From Clostridia bacterium (GTDB lineage Bacteria; Bacillota; Clostridia; Oscillospirales; JAAYXM01), in assembly GCA_017559855.1 (NCBI GenBank), contig JAFYQP010000003.1:1-33264 (forward strand): a stretch of DNA of 33,264 bases, given 5' to 3'. Below, piece after piece: positions 16,062 to 23,395 of the stretch; position 1 is the first letter of the stretch; every line of letters starts with the position of its first letter. Under the pieces are notes generated by a model. That model had not been told where the DNA came from. It ran no database searches and saw only the letters and a program-made list of their open reading frames with translations. The translations under genes were made by a program, and so were the position numbers.

Positions 16062-16259
16062 TTACTTGGTCATGAGCATACGCTGAAGTGTTGCTTCGTT
16101 TGCGGTAGAAGCGTAACCAGCTTTTCTAAGAGTTCTTTTACGCTTAGTGCTCTTCTTGTTCAGAATGTGTCTTCTGTTCATGTGACTGAGCTTTACCTTA
16201 CCGCTTTTTGTTACCTTAAAGCGTTTTGATGCTCCGCTATGTGTTTTAATCTTAGGCAT
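16062..16259 (-). CDS. rpmI: 50S ribosomal protein L35
   Basis: 65 residues beginning [20 protein letters not shown] and containing [17 protein letters not shown], the L35 pattern. It is strongly basic. The ribosome binding site GAGAGGAG precedes ATG 16259. It is the middle gene of the operon, which supports the call. Confidence 0.98.
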   Translation of the reverse strand: MPKIKTHSGASKRFKVTKSGKVKLSHMNRRHILNKKSTKRKRTLRKAGYASTANEATLQRMLMTK

Positions 16260-16292
16260 TTTTATTTCTCCTCTCGTATGTTTGTGGGTTTC

Positions 16293-16814
16293 TTATTTAC
16301 CTGCAGGCTTGGGAGCAAGGAACATAATCATCTGTCTACCCTCAAGTTTTGCCGGTTTTTCAACGATGCCGTACTCCGCACAACTTTCAGCGAAACGTGC
16401 CTGAAGCGTTGTTCCGATTTCTGTGTGTGCAAGTTCACGTCCCTTAAAACGGACGGTAACCTTGACCTTATCGCCGGATTTCAGGAATTTAACAGCACTG
16501 TTTACTTTAACATTAAAGTCATGAACGTCAATACTAGGTGTCATACGAACCTCTTTAATATCGACAACTTTCTGTTTCTTACGTGCCTCTTTTTCCTTTT
16601 TTTCTTCCTCGAACTTAAACTTGCCGTAGTCCATAATTCGACAAACGGGCGGAACTGCCTTGGGAGCAAGTTTCACCAGGTCGAGACCTGCCTCTTCTGC
16701 TTTGGCAAGAGCCTCCTCGGCGGACATAACGCCAAGCTGCTCACCCTCTGCACTGATAAGGCGTACCTCACGATCACGGATTTCCTCGTTAATTTGATGA
16801 TCCAAGCGGCTAAT
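16293..16814 (-). CDS. infC: Translation initiation factor IF-3, with an AUU start codon
   Basis: 173 residues. From an ATT codon at 16814 the protein reads (M)SRLDHQINEEIRDREVRLI, the normal IF3 N-terminus, followed by GVMSAEEALAKAEEAGLDLVKLAPKA, CRIMDYGKFKFEE, a charged linker and the C-terminal domain (KEVRMTPSIDVHDFNVKV, VTVRFKGRELAH, GRQMIMFLAP). GGAGGTG lies seven bases upstream of ATT. The upstream ATG of the open frame (16856) has no ribosome binding site, lies in the attenuator hairpin and would add 14 non-conserved residues. AUU starts are the rule for infC in E. coli and Bacillus, where IF3 rejects them and so represses its own synthesis. Confidence 0.96.
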   Translation of the reverse strand: MSRLDHQINEEIRDREVRLISAEGEQLGVMSAEEALAKAEEAGLDLVKLAPKAVPPVCRIMDYGKFKFEEEKKEKEARKKQKVVDIKEVRMTPSIDVHDFNVKVNSAVKFLKSGDKVKVTVRFKGRELAHTEIGTTLQARFAESCAEYGIVEKPAKLEGRQMIMFLAPKPAGK

Positions 16815-16833
16815 AAATAAACACCTCCATTGT

Positions 16834-16869
16834 AAAACAAAAAGCACGGATGACACACATCACCCGCAC
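16834..16869 (-). promoter_or_regulatory. Probable transcription attenuator in the infC leader (L20-leader-like)
   Basis: In the minus-strand leader a 10-bp stem (16869-16860 with 16853-16844, loop of 6, including G·U pairs) is followed directly by TTTTTGTTTT, a complete intrinsic terminator located before the infC ribosome binding site. Upstream, a TCACC segment at about 16926-16932 could pair with the GGGTGA arm of the terminator and a small ACCCTTT/AAAGGGT hairpin lies at about 16879-16895, so an alternative fold is possible. Bacillus L20 leaders work this way; specific L20 binding is inferred from position. Confidence 0.65.
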
Positions 16870-16971
16870 ACAGAATTCACCCTTTTACAAAGGGTACAAT
16901 CTTAACCTTTTTGCTTAAAGCGTAAGGTGAGGGGCAGGCATGCGTCCCTACTTTGTTTTTTCTTCTCAATG

Positions 16972-17000
16972 ATTATAGCACTACTCTCCCCTGCAGTCAA
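16972..17000 (-). promoter_or_regulatory. Promoter of the infC-rpmI-rplT operon
   Basis: Minus strand: -35 TTGACT (17000-16995), 17-base spacer, -10 TATAAT (16977-16972). Start near 16965, giving a leader of about 150 bases before the AUU start, unusually long compared with the other operons here. Confidence 0.85.
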
Positions 17001-17099
17001 GACTTTTTTAAAAGTTTTTTATTTTTTTAATTTTTCTGTTGATTTATTGCGAATAGCAAGGTATTCTTAAGATATAATAAATTAAGTGAGGTGACAAAA

Positions 17100-17369
17100 A
17101 TGAGCGAAGAGTTCGGTGCAAACATCGTTTCTTTAACCGATGAAGAAGGCGTTGACCACGAGTTTGAACATCTTGACACAATCGAACACAACGGTAAGTT
17201 ATATCTTGCTTTTGTAGAGGCAGGTGTTGACGAGGATACCGAGGTGGAACTCATCATCCTCCGTGCAGAGACCGACGAAAACGGCGAGGAAATCTTATCT
17301 TCCATTGACGATGAGGAAGAACTTCAGGCGGTTTACGAGGCTTTCCTTGAAAACGAAGACGAGGAGTAA
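17100..17369 (+). CDS. DUF1292 family acidic protein
   Basis: An 89-residue, very acidic protein. It has NIVSLTDEEGVDHEFEHLDTIEHN near the N-terminus, YLAFVEAG, then EVELIILRAETDENGEEIL and DEEELQAVYEAFLE at the end. This is the DUF1292 (YrzB-like) pattern, a widespread Firmicutes protein of unknown function. I start at ATG 17100, six bases after GAGGTG; the in-frame GTG at 17091 lies within that ribosome binding site. A TATAAT at 17073-17078 is a likely -10, but no good -35 fits (TTGCGA at 17047 gives a 20-base spacer). It is divergent from infC and precedes the 6S RNA. Confidence 0.88.
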   Translation: MSEEFGANIVSLTDEEGVDHEFEHLDTIEHNGKLYLAFVEAGVDEDTEVELIILRAETDENGEEILSSIDDEEELQAVYEAFLENEDEE

Positions 17370-17387
17370 TTTGGGACGTGCAGGTAC

Positions 17388-17417
17388 TTGAAAGTCCTAT
17401 ACTCTCCGTGTTAAACT
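17388..17417 (+). promoter_or_regulatory. Candidate promoter of the 6S RNA
   Basis: Plus strand: -35 TTGAAA (17388-17393), 18-base spacer, extended -10 TG-T-TAAACT (TG at 17409-17410, hexamer 17412-17417). Start would be near 17424, a few bases before the closing stem of the RNA. Confidence 0.5.
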
Positions 17418-17427
17418 GTTTTCATAA

Positions 17428-17647
17428 GTTAAGTACTTTCCTGCCGGGTGCGTGATGTTACCCTATTAAACCCACATTTTTCATACGGGATTCCGGAACT
17501 TCCGTCATCGTTCGCAGGCCTCCCGATATGCCGTTTGCGTATCGGACGTTGGAAGCGGTAAAGTGACGGAGAGGAAACCCACCTGCTCTTTGGTGCAGGT
17601 TCTTAATCGGGTGCACACGGCCACGGCGGGATGTATTACCCCTTAAC
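17428..17647 (+). ncRNA. ssrS: Probable 6S RNA
   Basis: A roughly 220-base structured region that folds as one long interrupted hairpin. Closing stem: GTTAAG (17428-17433) with CTTAAC (17642-17647), then CCTGCCG (17440-17446) with CGGCGGG (17624-17630), extended by GGT-G-CGTG (17447-17454) with CACGGCC (17616-17622). A central open region follows, with a small hairpin on its 3' side (ACCTGC/GCAGGT, 17581-17600). The apical part has TCCGTCA/TGACGGA (17501-17507, 17564-17570) and a 9-bp end hairpin (17523-17545). The layout of stem, bubble, 3' bubble hairpin and terminal stem is that of 6S RNA, which binds sigma-A RNA polymerase. T·G pairs place it on the plus strand. It lies just before tcdA; as I recall, B. 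subtilis 6S-1 RNA (bsrA) lies beside the same gene (yrvM). Confidence 0.8.
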
Positions 17648-17667
17648 AACGAAAGAGATGAATTAAA

Positions 17668-18378
17668 ATGGATACTATTTTCCTTCGCGAAAAAATGCTC
17701 CTCGGTGAAGATGCACTGAGTAAAATACAAAATGCCCACGTTATCGTTTATGGTCTGGGCGGTGTTGGCAGTTGGGCAGCTGAAGCACTTGTCCGCTCTG
17801 GAATCGGAGAGATCACCTTGGTTGACCACGATAGGATAAGCGAAACCAACATTAACCGTCAACTTTGTGCTACACACAGTACGGTGGGTACATACAAGGC
17901 GGAGGCCCTTTCTTTTCGTCTCCACGACATTAATCCCAATTGTGTAATAAACACACGAAATGAGCGTTATACTCCCGATGTTCGCGAGGATTTTTTCAAT
18001 ATAAATTACGACTACATTGTTGACGCAATTGACATTGTTACGTGCAAATTGGACCTGATTGAAACCGCCATAAAGCGGAATATTCCCATCATTTCCGCTA
18101 TGGGAACAGGCGATAAATTAGATGCAACAAAACTTACCGTTTGCGACATTTCAAAAACTTACAACTGCCCGCTTGCCAAGGTTGTTCGAAAAGAACTCAG
18201 GATACGAGGAATAAATCACCACAAGGTTGTTTTCTCCCCTGAAGAAAAAACTCTGGCGACTCAAGAAGAAGCCCCACCTGAAGGACGTCGCCATATACCC
18301 GGAAGTGTTGTGTGGGTACCTGCCACCGCAGGTATGATGCTTGCCGGTGAGGTAATAATGGATATAGCAAAAAAATAA
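17668..18378 (+). CDS. tcdA: tRNA threonylcarbamoyladenosine dehydratase
   Basis: ThiF/E1-like ATP-dependent enzyme that cyclises t6A37 to ct6A37 in tRNA. 236 residues with nucleotide loop VYGLGGVGSWAAEALVRSG near 28-46, LVDHDRISETNINRQL near 51-66 (conserved Asp and Arg for adenylation), VDAIDIVTCKLDLI near 116, and ISAMGTGDKLDATKL near 140, all as in TcdA/CsdL. Length and the absence of a rhodanese or catalytic Cys domain separate it from MoeB/ThiF. The ribosome binding site is modest (AAAGAGATG). It begins 20 bases after the 6S RNA and may be expressed by read-through. Confidence 0.95.
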   Translation: MDTIFLREKMLLGEDALSKIQNAHVIVYGLGGVGSWAAEALVRSGIGEITLVDHDRISETNINRQLCATHSTVGTYKAEALSFRLHDINPNCVINTRNERYTPDVREDFFNINYDYIVDAIDIVTCKLDLIETAIKRNIPIISAMGTGDKLDATKLTVCDISKTYNCPLAKVVRKELRIRGINHHKVVFSPEEKTLATQEEAPPEGRRHIPGSVVWVPATAGMMLAGEVIMDIAKK

Positions 18379-18408
18379 GAGGTGTGCACGGCACACCTCT
18401 TTTATTTA
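18377..18408. terminator. Bidirectional terminator between tcdA and the lipoprotein gene
   Basis: Stem AAGAGGTGTGC/GCACACCTCTT with loop ACG, followed by TTTATTTAT on the plus strand and by TTATTTTTTT on the minus strand. It overlaps the stop codons of both convergent genes. Confidence 0.92.
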
Positions 18409-19056
18409 TCCGATTTTCTTGTAGGTCATGGGATATGCTTTAATCATAACGGAAACCACGTCCTCGTCCATTCCCACCGCTTCTGTTACTTCCAAAGTGT
18501 CTCCACTTAATGTATATACCTCATACTTTTCTTCGTTGATGTTTTCTTCAACGTCTGCGGTAAAGAGTTTTCCGCCCTTTGCCACGTAAACGCCACTTTG
18601 TGAATTCTCCTCAAGAATTTTCTTGAAATCCTCGGTTTTAAACTGTGCTTTAAATCTGTCTGCAAGAGTCTCGCCTTCGTTTAAGCCAATAACGGTGTTT
18701 GCATCGATATTGAGTTTTAAGTCTGTGATAATTTTATTGATATAAGCGGTAAAACCATCACACGCTTTATCAGCCGCAGAATCCATCATTGCCGCAAAAG
18801 ATTCCTCTGTAACCGCTGATACGAATGTTCCGTCTTCATTAAACGTTGTTCTTACAACAAGAGTAAGTTCGCCTAAATCCACGTAATCCTTTGCCTCTGG
18901 CATGCTCTTTGCCATCTCGTCCATAATTCCCGCACCTATAGTTTCGGAAACGTTGATTGTAGCCTCCCATGTGCCGGTTAAATTGTCCTCACCGCATCCT
19001 GCAAGGAAAGCAAGAAGCATTGCCACACACAGTAAAATAGAAATTCTCTTTTTCAT
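18406..19056 (-). CDS. Lipoprotein of unknown function
   Basis: 216 residues: a lipoprotein signal (MKKRISILLCVAMLLAFLAGC, lipobox LAGC with Cys21), then DNLTGTWEATINVS, an acidic, mostly helical middle and a beta-rich C-terminus (VYVAKGGKLFTADVEEN, YTLSGDTLEVTEAV). The start LTGTW..TI and the repeated 'DGTF / G.L.V' strands resemble secreted beta-barrel or lipocalin-like proteins, but I do not recognise a named family. ATG 19056 has AGGAGG upstream, overlapping the end of the yitT gene, so the two are cotranscribed and probably coupled. It should sit on the outer face of the membrane. Confidence 0.85.
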   Translation of the reverse strand: MKKRISILLCVAMLLAFLAGCGEDNLTGTWEATINVSETIGAGIMDEMAKSMPEAKDYVDLGELTLVVRTTFNEDGTFVSAVTEESFAAMMDSAADKACDGFTAYINKIITDLKLNIDANTVIGLNEGETLADRFKAQFKTEDFKKILEENSQSGVYVAKGGKLFTADVEENINEEKYEVYTLSGDTLEVTEAVGMDEDVVSVMIKAYPMTYKKIG

Positions 19057-19068
19057 CGTTTTATCCTC

Positions 19069-19950
19069 CTATTGATTTATTCCTGTCTGGACATCGTCAT
19101 ATATAGTTTTTATTTTAAAGCCCTCGCCAAGAACTTCCCTTGCGTCATTTATTATAATAAATGCACCGTCATCCACGCTTTTAATAAGTTTCACAATGAC
19201 CGGAAGTTCCTTCGGACTTACCACGCAATAAAGCATTTTGCCCGCATTTTTAGTGTACATTCCCGTACAGTCCATACCGGTAACGCCACGTTCTAGTTTA
19301 CTCATAATCACATCCGCAATTTCCTCATACTTTGTGGAAATAATCTGGATTCCTTTAGCAGCATCACCTATGGTAACGATTGCATCGGTTACAATTGAAG
19401 AAATATAAAGCGCAATTGCCGAATATACGGTAATTGTAAAGTCATGGAACACAATACCGGACAGTGCAATAATAAGAGTATCTATCACTAAAATAATAGT
19501 CGCGACGCTTATATGTGGCAGAAATTTCTTAATCATAAGTGCTGCGAAATCAGATCCACCTGTAGATGCACCAAATCTTACCGCAAGACCTACACCTACA
19601 CCCATAAGAATACCGCCAACGATTGTGGCAATTATAATATCCTCTGTATAGACAGGTAAATACGATGTGATTTCCAAAAACAACGATAATGAAAGTATTC
19701 CCGAAATCGTCTTTACAACCGCATATTTACCAAGAAACTTATATCCCAACACAAAAAGTATTGCGTTACACACAAGGTTTGTAAGAGACATCTTTACATC
19801 AAACAAGTGGTAAAAAATAGTGGCAATCGTACCAACACCGCCGCCGGACGTTTTATTTGGTGCCAAGAACATATTTATACTGAGCGCCAGAATAAGCGAA
19901 CCCAATGCAATAAAAAAGTGCTCAGTTAAAACTGATTTTATTTTTTTCAC
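19069..19950 (-). CDS. YitT family membrane protein with C-terminal DUF2179 domain (copy 1)
   Basis: A 293-residue membrane protein. Five or six hydrophobic segments in the first 200 residues carry the YitT signatures LALSINMFLAPNKTSGGGVGTIATI near residue 20-45 and VRFGASTGGSDFAALMI near 125. The C-terminal soluble DUF2179 domain (from about 210) has GIQIISTKYEEIADVIMSKLERGVT, LYCVVSPKELPVIVKLIKSVD and AFIIINDAREVLGEGFK. Function is unknown. I start at GTG 19950, six bases after GAGG; an earlier GTG at 19959 overlaps that site. The lipoprotein gene follows at once. A paralogue lies at 24212-25078. Confidence 0.9.
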   Translation of the reverse strand: MKKIKSVLTEHFFIALGSLILALSINMFLAPNKTSGGGVGTIATIFYHLFDVKMSLTNLVCNAILFVLGYKFLGKYAVVKTISGILSLSLFLEITSYLPVYTEDIIIATIVGGILMGVGVGLAVRFGASTGGSDFAALMIKKFLPHISVATIILVIDTLIIALSGIVFHDFTITVYSAIALYISSIVTDAIVTIGDAAKGIQIISTKYEEIADVIMSKLERGVTGMDCTGMYTKNAGKMLYCVVSPKELPVIVKLIKSVDDGAFIIINDAREVLGEGFKIKTIYDDVQTGINQ

Positions 19951-19972
19951 ACATATCACCTCAACTTAGGCA

Positions 19973-20001
19973 ATTATAGCACATATCTGCAAACTCAACA
20001 A
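19973..20001 (-). promoter_or_regulatory. Promoter of the yitT-lipoprotein operon
   Basis: Minus strand: -35 TTGTTG (20001-19996), 17-base spacer, -10 TATAAT (19978-19973). It lies in the gap after the AEC transporter gene, for which I see no terminator, so some read-through from upstream is possible. Confidence 0.7.
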
Positions 20002-20010
20002 CCCCCGAAT

Positions 20011-20928
20011 TTACAAAACGCCAAAAAACAGAAGCGATGCAACTATGCACACAATGCTTATCGGGATTGAAAGCGAATAAATACAAGCACAAACCGCAGG
20101 ATCTGCCTTCATTTTTTCTGCAAGGACCGTAGAGGTTGTGGACACGGGTGCAAATGTGCAAATTATTAGTGCTTGTTTTATCTCATCTGAAAACGGCAGG
20201 AATAAATACAAAAGCACAACCGCAATCAAAGCAACAATAAGTCGCACCGTCGTTATGCAAACGACCTCTTTAAGCATACTTTTTTCAATTTTAACTTCAA
20301 ACATCATACCAATCATGAACATTGCAAGAAACGCGTTCGCACCCGCTATAGGTGAGATGAAATCAAGCACTCCGACCGGCACTTTAATACCCGCAATGCA
20401 CACGCAGAACATTACTACGTAACTTACAAAAGGTGCACTGCTAAGCAGTCTTTTCCCTATTAACTTCAGTTTCCCGCCACGGCTTTTATTCAGCATTGAG
20501 TCGGTTATTGCATAGGTTCCGCCGCAACACATAATCGCATTACCCGCATCAAAAAGGCAGGTTGCAACTACTGCAATAGGCGAAAAGAAACTTTGTGCAA
20601 AAGGCATTGCGAACGTGCCGATACTGTATCCGGGCACAAGGTTTTGCCATAACACCCGTGCACCATATTCTTTTTTTCGACAGAGTGCAAGGGAGATAAG
20701 AAAAATAGAAACATTTAGTGCAAAACCGATAAGTACGGCAAGAAGAAGAGATAAATCAAGTTCATATGATGCAAAACTTGTTACCACCGCAGCAGGCAGA
20801 GTTATGTATATTACCGTATTTACTACTATTTTATAGTCCCGTTCTTTAAACAATCCCGCCCTTTTCAGTATATAGCCCAAAACTATTATAAAGACGAACG
20901 AACAGGACTTAAGCAAAATATCAGCCAT
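20011..20928 (-). CDS. AEC (auxin efflux carrier) family transporter
   Basis: A 305-residue protein with about ten hydrophobic segments arranged in two halves, as in the AEC/PIN-like transporters (PF03547). Blocks are FVFIIVLGYILKRAGLF at the N-terminus, LVPGYSIGTFAMPFAQS in the middle, a Gly/Asn-rich break at LFDAGNAIMCCGGTYAI, and LIICTFAPVSTTSTVLAEKM near the end. Bacterial members are annotated as malate or amino-acid permeases, but the substrate cannot be inferred here. ATG 20928 follows AGGAG, which overlaps the stop region of the alarmone synthetase gene, so expression is coupled. It is the last gene of a three-gene operon. Confidence 0.88.
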   Translation of the reverse strand: MADILLKSCSFVFIIVLGYILKRAGLFKERDYKIVVNTVIYITLPAAVVTSFASYELDLSLLLAVLIGFALNVSIFLISLALCRKKEYGARVLWQNLVPGYSIGTFAMPFAQSFFSPIAVVATCLFDAGNAIMCCGGTYAITDSMLNKSRGGKLKLIGKRLLSSAPFVSYVVMFCVCIAGIKVPVGVLDFISPIAGANAFLAMFMIGMMFEVKIEKSMLKEVVCITTVRLIVALIAVVLLYLFLPFSDEIKQALIICTFAPVSTTSTVLAEKMKADPAVCACIYSLSIPISIVCIVASLLFFGVL

Positions 20929-20937
20929 TACACACTC

Positions 20938-21579
20938 CTACTCTGCACTTTCAAGATATTTTCGTATTTGTTCCATACGGTTATCCAGATTTGCCGCTTT
21001 TTCCGCACACTCAAACAATTCACGTGCAATTTCTTCCGTGTGGACAATATCTTTCTTATATCTAATCTTATGCTCAAGACTCGCCCACCAATCCTGAGAT
21101 ATTGTCCTGAACTGTACTTCCACCTTCATAAGTTTCTTTTCATCGTGGAGGAATATTGGTATTTCAATAATAAGATGCAGACTGCGGTATCCGTTCTCTT
21201 TAGGATTTGCAATATAATCTTTACGCTCGATAAGTTTTATATCATCCTGCTTCAAAAACGCATCCGAGAGCGTGTAAATATCCGACGGAAAACCGCAAAT
21301 TACACGCACACCCGCAATGTCATATATATTTTTTTCGATATTCTCAGCCGAAAATTCGAGTTTTCGTCTTTTCATTTTACCGATAATACTTTCAGGTGAT
21401 TTAAGGCGTGTTTTTATCGCCTCAATGGGGTTGCGGTCGTACTCAAGGGACAATTCTTCACTTAGCACCTTGAACTTTGTTTCAACCTCCATCATCGCAC
21501 ATTTATAATATGCCATAAGTTCTTTATACGGCATAGTATGTTCTTCTAAAAATTCTCTGATTTTATCCTCCAAAAACAT
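20938..21579 (-). CDS. Small alarmone synthetase ((p)ppGpp synthetase, RelQ/YjbM type)
   Basis: A 213-residue RelA/SpoT-type synthetase domain alone, without the HD hydrolase, TGS or ACT domains of the long RSH enzymes. Motifs: RLKSPESIIGKMKRR, YDIAGVRVICGFPSDIY, RKDYIANPKENGYRSLHLIIE and VEVQFRTISQDWWASLEHKIRYKK, which hold the ATP- and GTP-binding residues. It makes (p)ppGpp from GTP/GDP and ATP. I start at the second of two adjacent ATGs (21579) because AGGAGA is then at best spacing; 21582 is possible. The start overlaps the lipid kinase stop (ATGA type), so the genes are translationally coupled. Whether it is RelQ or RelP cannot be decided by eye. Confidence 0.93.
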   Translation of the reverse strand: MFLEDKIREFLEEHTMPYKELMAYYKCAMMEVETKFKVLSEELSLEYDRNPIEAIKTRLKSPESIIGKMKRRKLEFSAENIEKNIYDIAGVRVICGFPSDIYTLSDAFLKQDDIKLIERKDYIANPKENGYRSLHLIIEIPIFLHDEKKLMKVEVQFRTISQDWWASLEHKIRYKKDIVHTEEIARELFECAEKAANLDNRMEQIRKYLESAE

Positions 21580-22448
21580 CATATATCTCCTTTCAGCGTA
21601 CACGAAGCAGTCATATTCGCCGAATATGATTTCACGTTTAAAATCGTCTCGCCATCAATCTGCAATGCACTTGGATTGCTGAACTCAACGGATATATTCC
21701 TTCCCGTAAACACTTTTATTTTCTTTTTATATTTTATGTGTTTTCCGCTAAATACAGATAAGAATCGCCACAGAGCATACAGTTTACCCGCATCGTGAAA
21801 AACAAGAGTCGAGAGAGTTTCCGACCGTCTGTCCTGACATGGCGTTACCTTCATTCCACCGCCGAAAAATCTTCCCATCATCGTGGGCGTAAGCCACACT
21901 TTTTTGTACTCAAAAGTCTTTCCGTCAATTGTCAACTTGGCATCGGCAGGAGTATAGCCACCCGCAAATCCTTTAAGGGCAATGAGTATATAATTAACCT
22001 TTTTGTTTTTCTTTCGGTTATCATTTCCCACCATACAACAGTATCCGTCAATTCCGTATCCCACACCGTTTACGAAGCGATAGGTGTCTGTCCCGTTAAT
22101 TGTGACGGTAGGTAAATTCCTGATATATTCGGTAATCAGAAACGGCTCACCAGTCTTATCTTTACCTATATCGCGGGCAAAGTCGTTACCTGAGCCGAGA
22201 GGGTAAAAATAAACCTCATTTTCAAAGGTGTCAATTTTATTTACAAAACGATTGAGTGTACCGTCACCACCACAAACAACAATATAATCATCCTTTGCCA
22301 TGGATGGAATTGCGGTATCGTAGGTTTCCTCTTTTGTTATGTCAAAAAATCTTATTTCATCTTTTATTAGGCATGGAAGTTTTTTAATTTTATCTTCATT
22401 TTTACCTTTACCTGCAAGAGGATTGAACAGTACATAAGCAACTGCCAT
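21579..22448 (-). CDS. Diacylglycerol/lipid kinase family protein (DagK/YegS-like)
   Basis: 289 residues. N-terminal FNPLAGKGKNEDKI and the kinase signature VVCGGDGTLNRFVN (GGDGT) near 57-70, then LGSGNDFARDIG near 85, KVWLTPTMMGRFFGGGMKVTP near 190, and a C-terminal beta domain ending QIDGETI. This is the DAG-kinase catalytic family, which phosphorylates diacylglycerol or related lipids at the inner membrane face; exact substrate unknown. ATG 22448 lies five bases after GTGGGGTGA; an upstream GTG (22457) lies in that site. It heads the operon with the alarmone synthetase and AEC transporter. Confidence 0.92.
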   Translation of the reverse strand: MAVAYVLFNPLAGKGKNEDKIKKLPCLIKDEIRFFDITKEETYDTAIPSMAKDDYIVVCGGDGTLNRFVNKIDTFENEVYFYPLGSGNDFARDIGKDKTGEPFLITEYIRNLPTVTINGTDTYRFVNGVGYGIDGYCCMVGNDNRKKNKKVNYILIALKGFAGGYTPADAKLTIDGKTFEYKKVWLTPTMMGRFFGGGMKVTPCQDRRSETLSTLVFHDAGKLYALWRFLSVFSGKHIKYKKKIKVFTGRNISVEFSNPSALQIDGETILNVKSYSANMTASCTLKGDI

Positions 22449-22469
22449 ATATATCACCCCACTTTAATT

Positions 22470-22498
22470 ATCATATCACAAGTTGCAAATTTCGACAA
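22470..22498 (-). promoter_or_regulatory. Promoter of the lipid kinase-alarmone synthetase-AEC operon
   Basis: Minus strand: -35 TTGTCG (22498-22493), 17-base spacer, -10 TATGAT (22475-22470). Confidence 0.65.
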
Positions 22499-22531
22499 TG
22501 GAGATTTAAAATAAAAATATTGCAAAATAAC

Positions 22532-22560
22532 TTGACAGAGTCGAGTATTTTGTGTATACT
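22532..22560 (+). promoter_or_regulatory. Promoter of tRNA-Trp
   Basis: Plus strand: -35 TTGACA (22532-22537), 17-base spacer, -10 TATACT (22555-22560). It is one of the few perfect -35 elements here; the other belongs to tRNA-Thr. Confidence 0.85.
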
Positions 22561-22581
22561 ATAACAGTTGACAAATCTTAT

Positions 22582-22657
22582 AGGGGTATAGCTCAGTTGG
22601 TAGAGCAGCGGTCTCCAAAACCGCGTGCCGAGGGTTCGAGCCCTTCTGCCCCTGCCA
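22582..22657 (+). tRNA. tRNA-Trp, anticodon CCA
   Basis: Acceptor AGGGGTA pairs with TGCCCCT, D arm GCTC/GAGC, anticodon stem GCGGT/ACCGC around loop CTCCAAA giving anticodon CCA, T arm GAGGG/CCTTC around TTCGAGC, discriminator G at 22654 and encoded CCA to 22657. It has its own promoter and terminator. Confidence 0.96.
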
Positions 22658-22658
22658 G

Positions 22659-22703
22659 AAAATAACCTTAACTTTGATAAAAAGTTAGGGTTATTTTCTT
22701 TAT
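22659..22703 (+). terminator. Terminator of tRNA-Trp
   Basis: A 17-bp stem (22659-22675 with 22681-22697, one G·T pair, 5-base loop) followed by CTTTATT, directly after the encoded CCA. Confidence 0.92.
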
Positions 22704-22759
22704 TATCCTTTTTATCGGACAGTTGGTGTGATATTATATAGTAAAAGAGGTGATTAATA

Positions 22760-23395
22760 ATGGAAAATACGATACTTAAACTTTATGAAATGTGTCAAAA
22801 TGAAAATTTTAATATTGAAGAAGCCAAAAGTTTGGTTTCGGAGGTTAATTTGAACGAGCCGTTTCGTGAACCTCGCTACAATTCAGAAACATTTTTACTA
22901 TACACTGCGGTGTTTCACCAAAATATCAGAATGGTAGAGCTCCTACTTCAAAGCGGAGCCAATCCAAATTTAATTGTTGACCATGAATGTGCCCTTTGGG
23001 ACTTGCAATATAATGTTTATGTAGAAGAAAAATACGAAAGCGACCCGGAAGTTGCTTTTGCGGCAGATGACTTGAATCTTCGAATAGCGCAGTTGCTTTT
23101 GGAATATGGAGCTGATACTAATATAGCTCCGGAGTGTGAAGATTTGTTCTCATATGTATTATTTGCAGTTTTTAACGATGATGATACAGGAAGATTACTT
23201 GAGTACAGAAGCCATTTTTTAATACTGCTTGTTGCATATGGCGGGTGTAATGATTGTTGCAAGCCTGAAATTTTGATTCCTTTTGATAAGACCAATATGA
23301 AACAATATGATTTTTCATTTGTAAAGTGTCCCGATAATTATCATTTAATGGGAGAAATTTTAGATGAAGACTATAATGTGGTTGCCATAGTTTAA
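22760..23395 (+). CDS. Ankyrin-repeat protein
   Basis: A 211-residue soluble protein. Clear ankyrin units are ETFLLYTAVFHQNIRMVELLLQSGANPNL split near residues 44-75, and LNLRIAQLLLEYGADTNI near 104-121; flanking sequence probably forms degenerate repeats. No signal peptide or membrane segment. ATG 22760 follows GAGGTGATTAATA; a possible extended -10 (TG-A-TATTAT, 22729-22737) lies just upstream. Base composition looks more AT-rich than the housekeeping genes nearby, and it stands alone behind tRNA-Trp with mobile-element debris downstream, so recent acquisition is likely. Solitary bacterial ankyrin proteins are sometimes immunity proteins of toxin systems; no toxin is visible here, so no role is assigned. 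Confidence 0.85.
   Translation: MENTILKLYEMCQNENFNIEEAKSLVSEVNLNEPFREPRYNSETFLLYTAVFHQNIRMVELLLQSGANPNLIVDHECALWDLQYNVYVEEKYESDPEVAFAADDLNLRIAQLLLEYGADTNIAPECEDLFSYVLFAVFNDDDTGRLLEYRSHFLILLVAYGGCNDCCKPEILIPFDKTNMKQYDFSFVKCPDNYHLMGEILDEDYNVVAIV

Noticed and set aside
17378-17647. RNase P RNA, tmRNA or SRP RNA as identity of the structured RNA
   Set aside because: The GAGGAAAGTCC and ACAGAA signatures of RNase P, the tRNA-like ends of tmRNA and the GGAAGG/AGCAG tip of SRP RNA are absent; the fold fits 6S RNA.
17458-17925. 155-residue open frame on the minus strand over the 6S region and tcdA
   Set aside because: It lies antisense to the structured RNA and to tcdA, has no ribosome binding site and shows no domain; it is a by-product of both.
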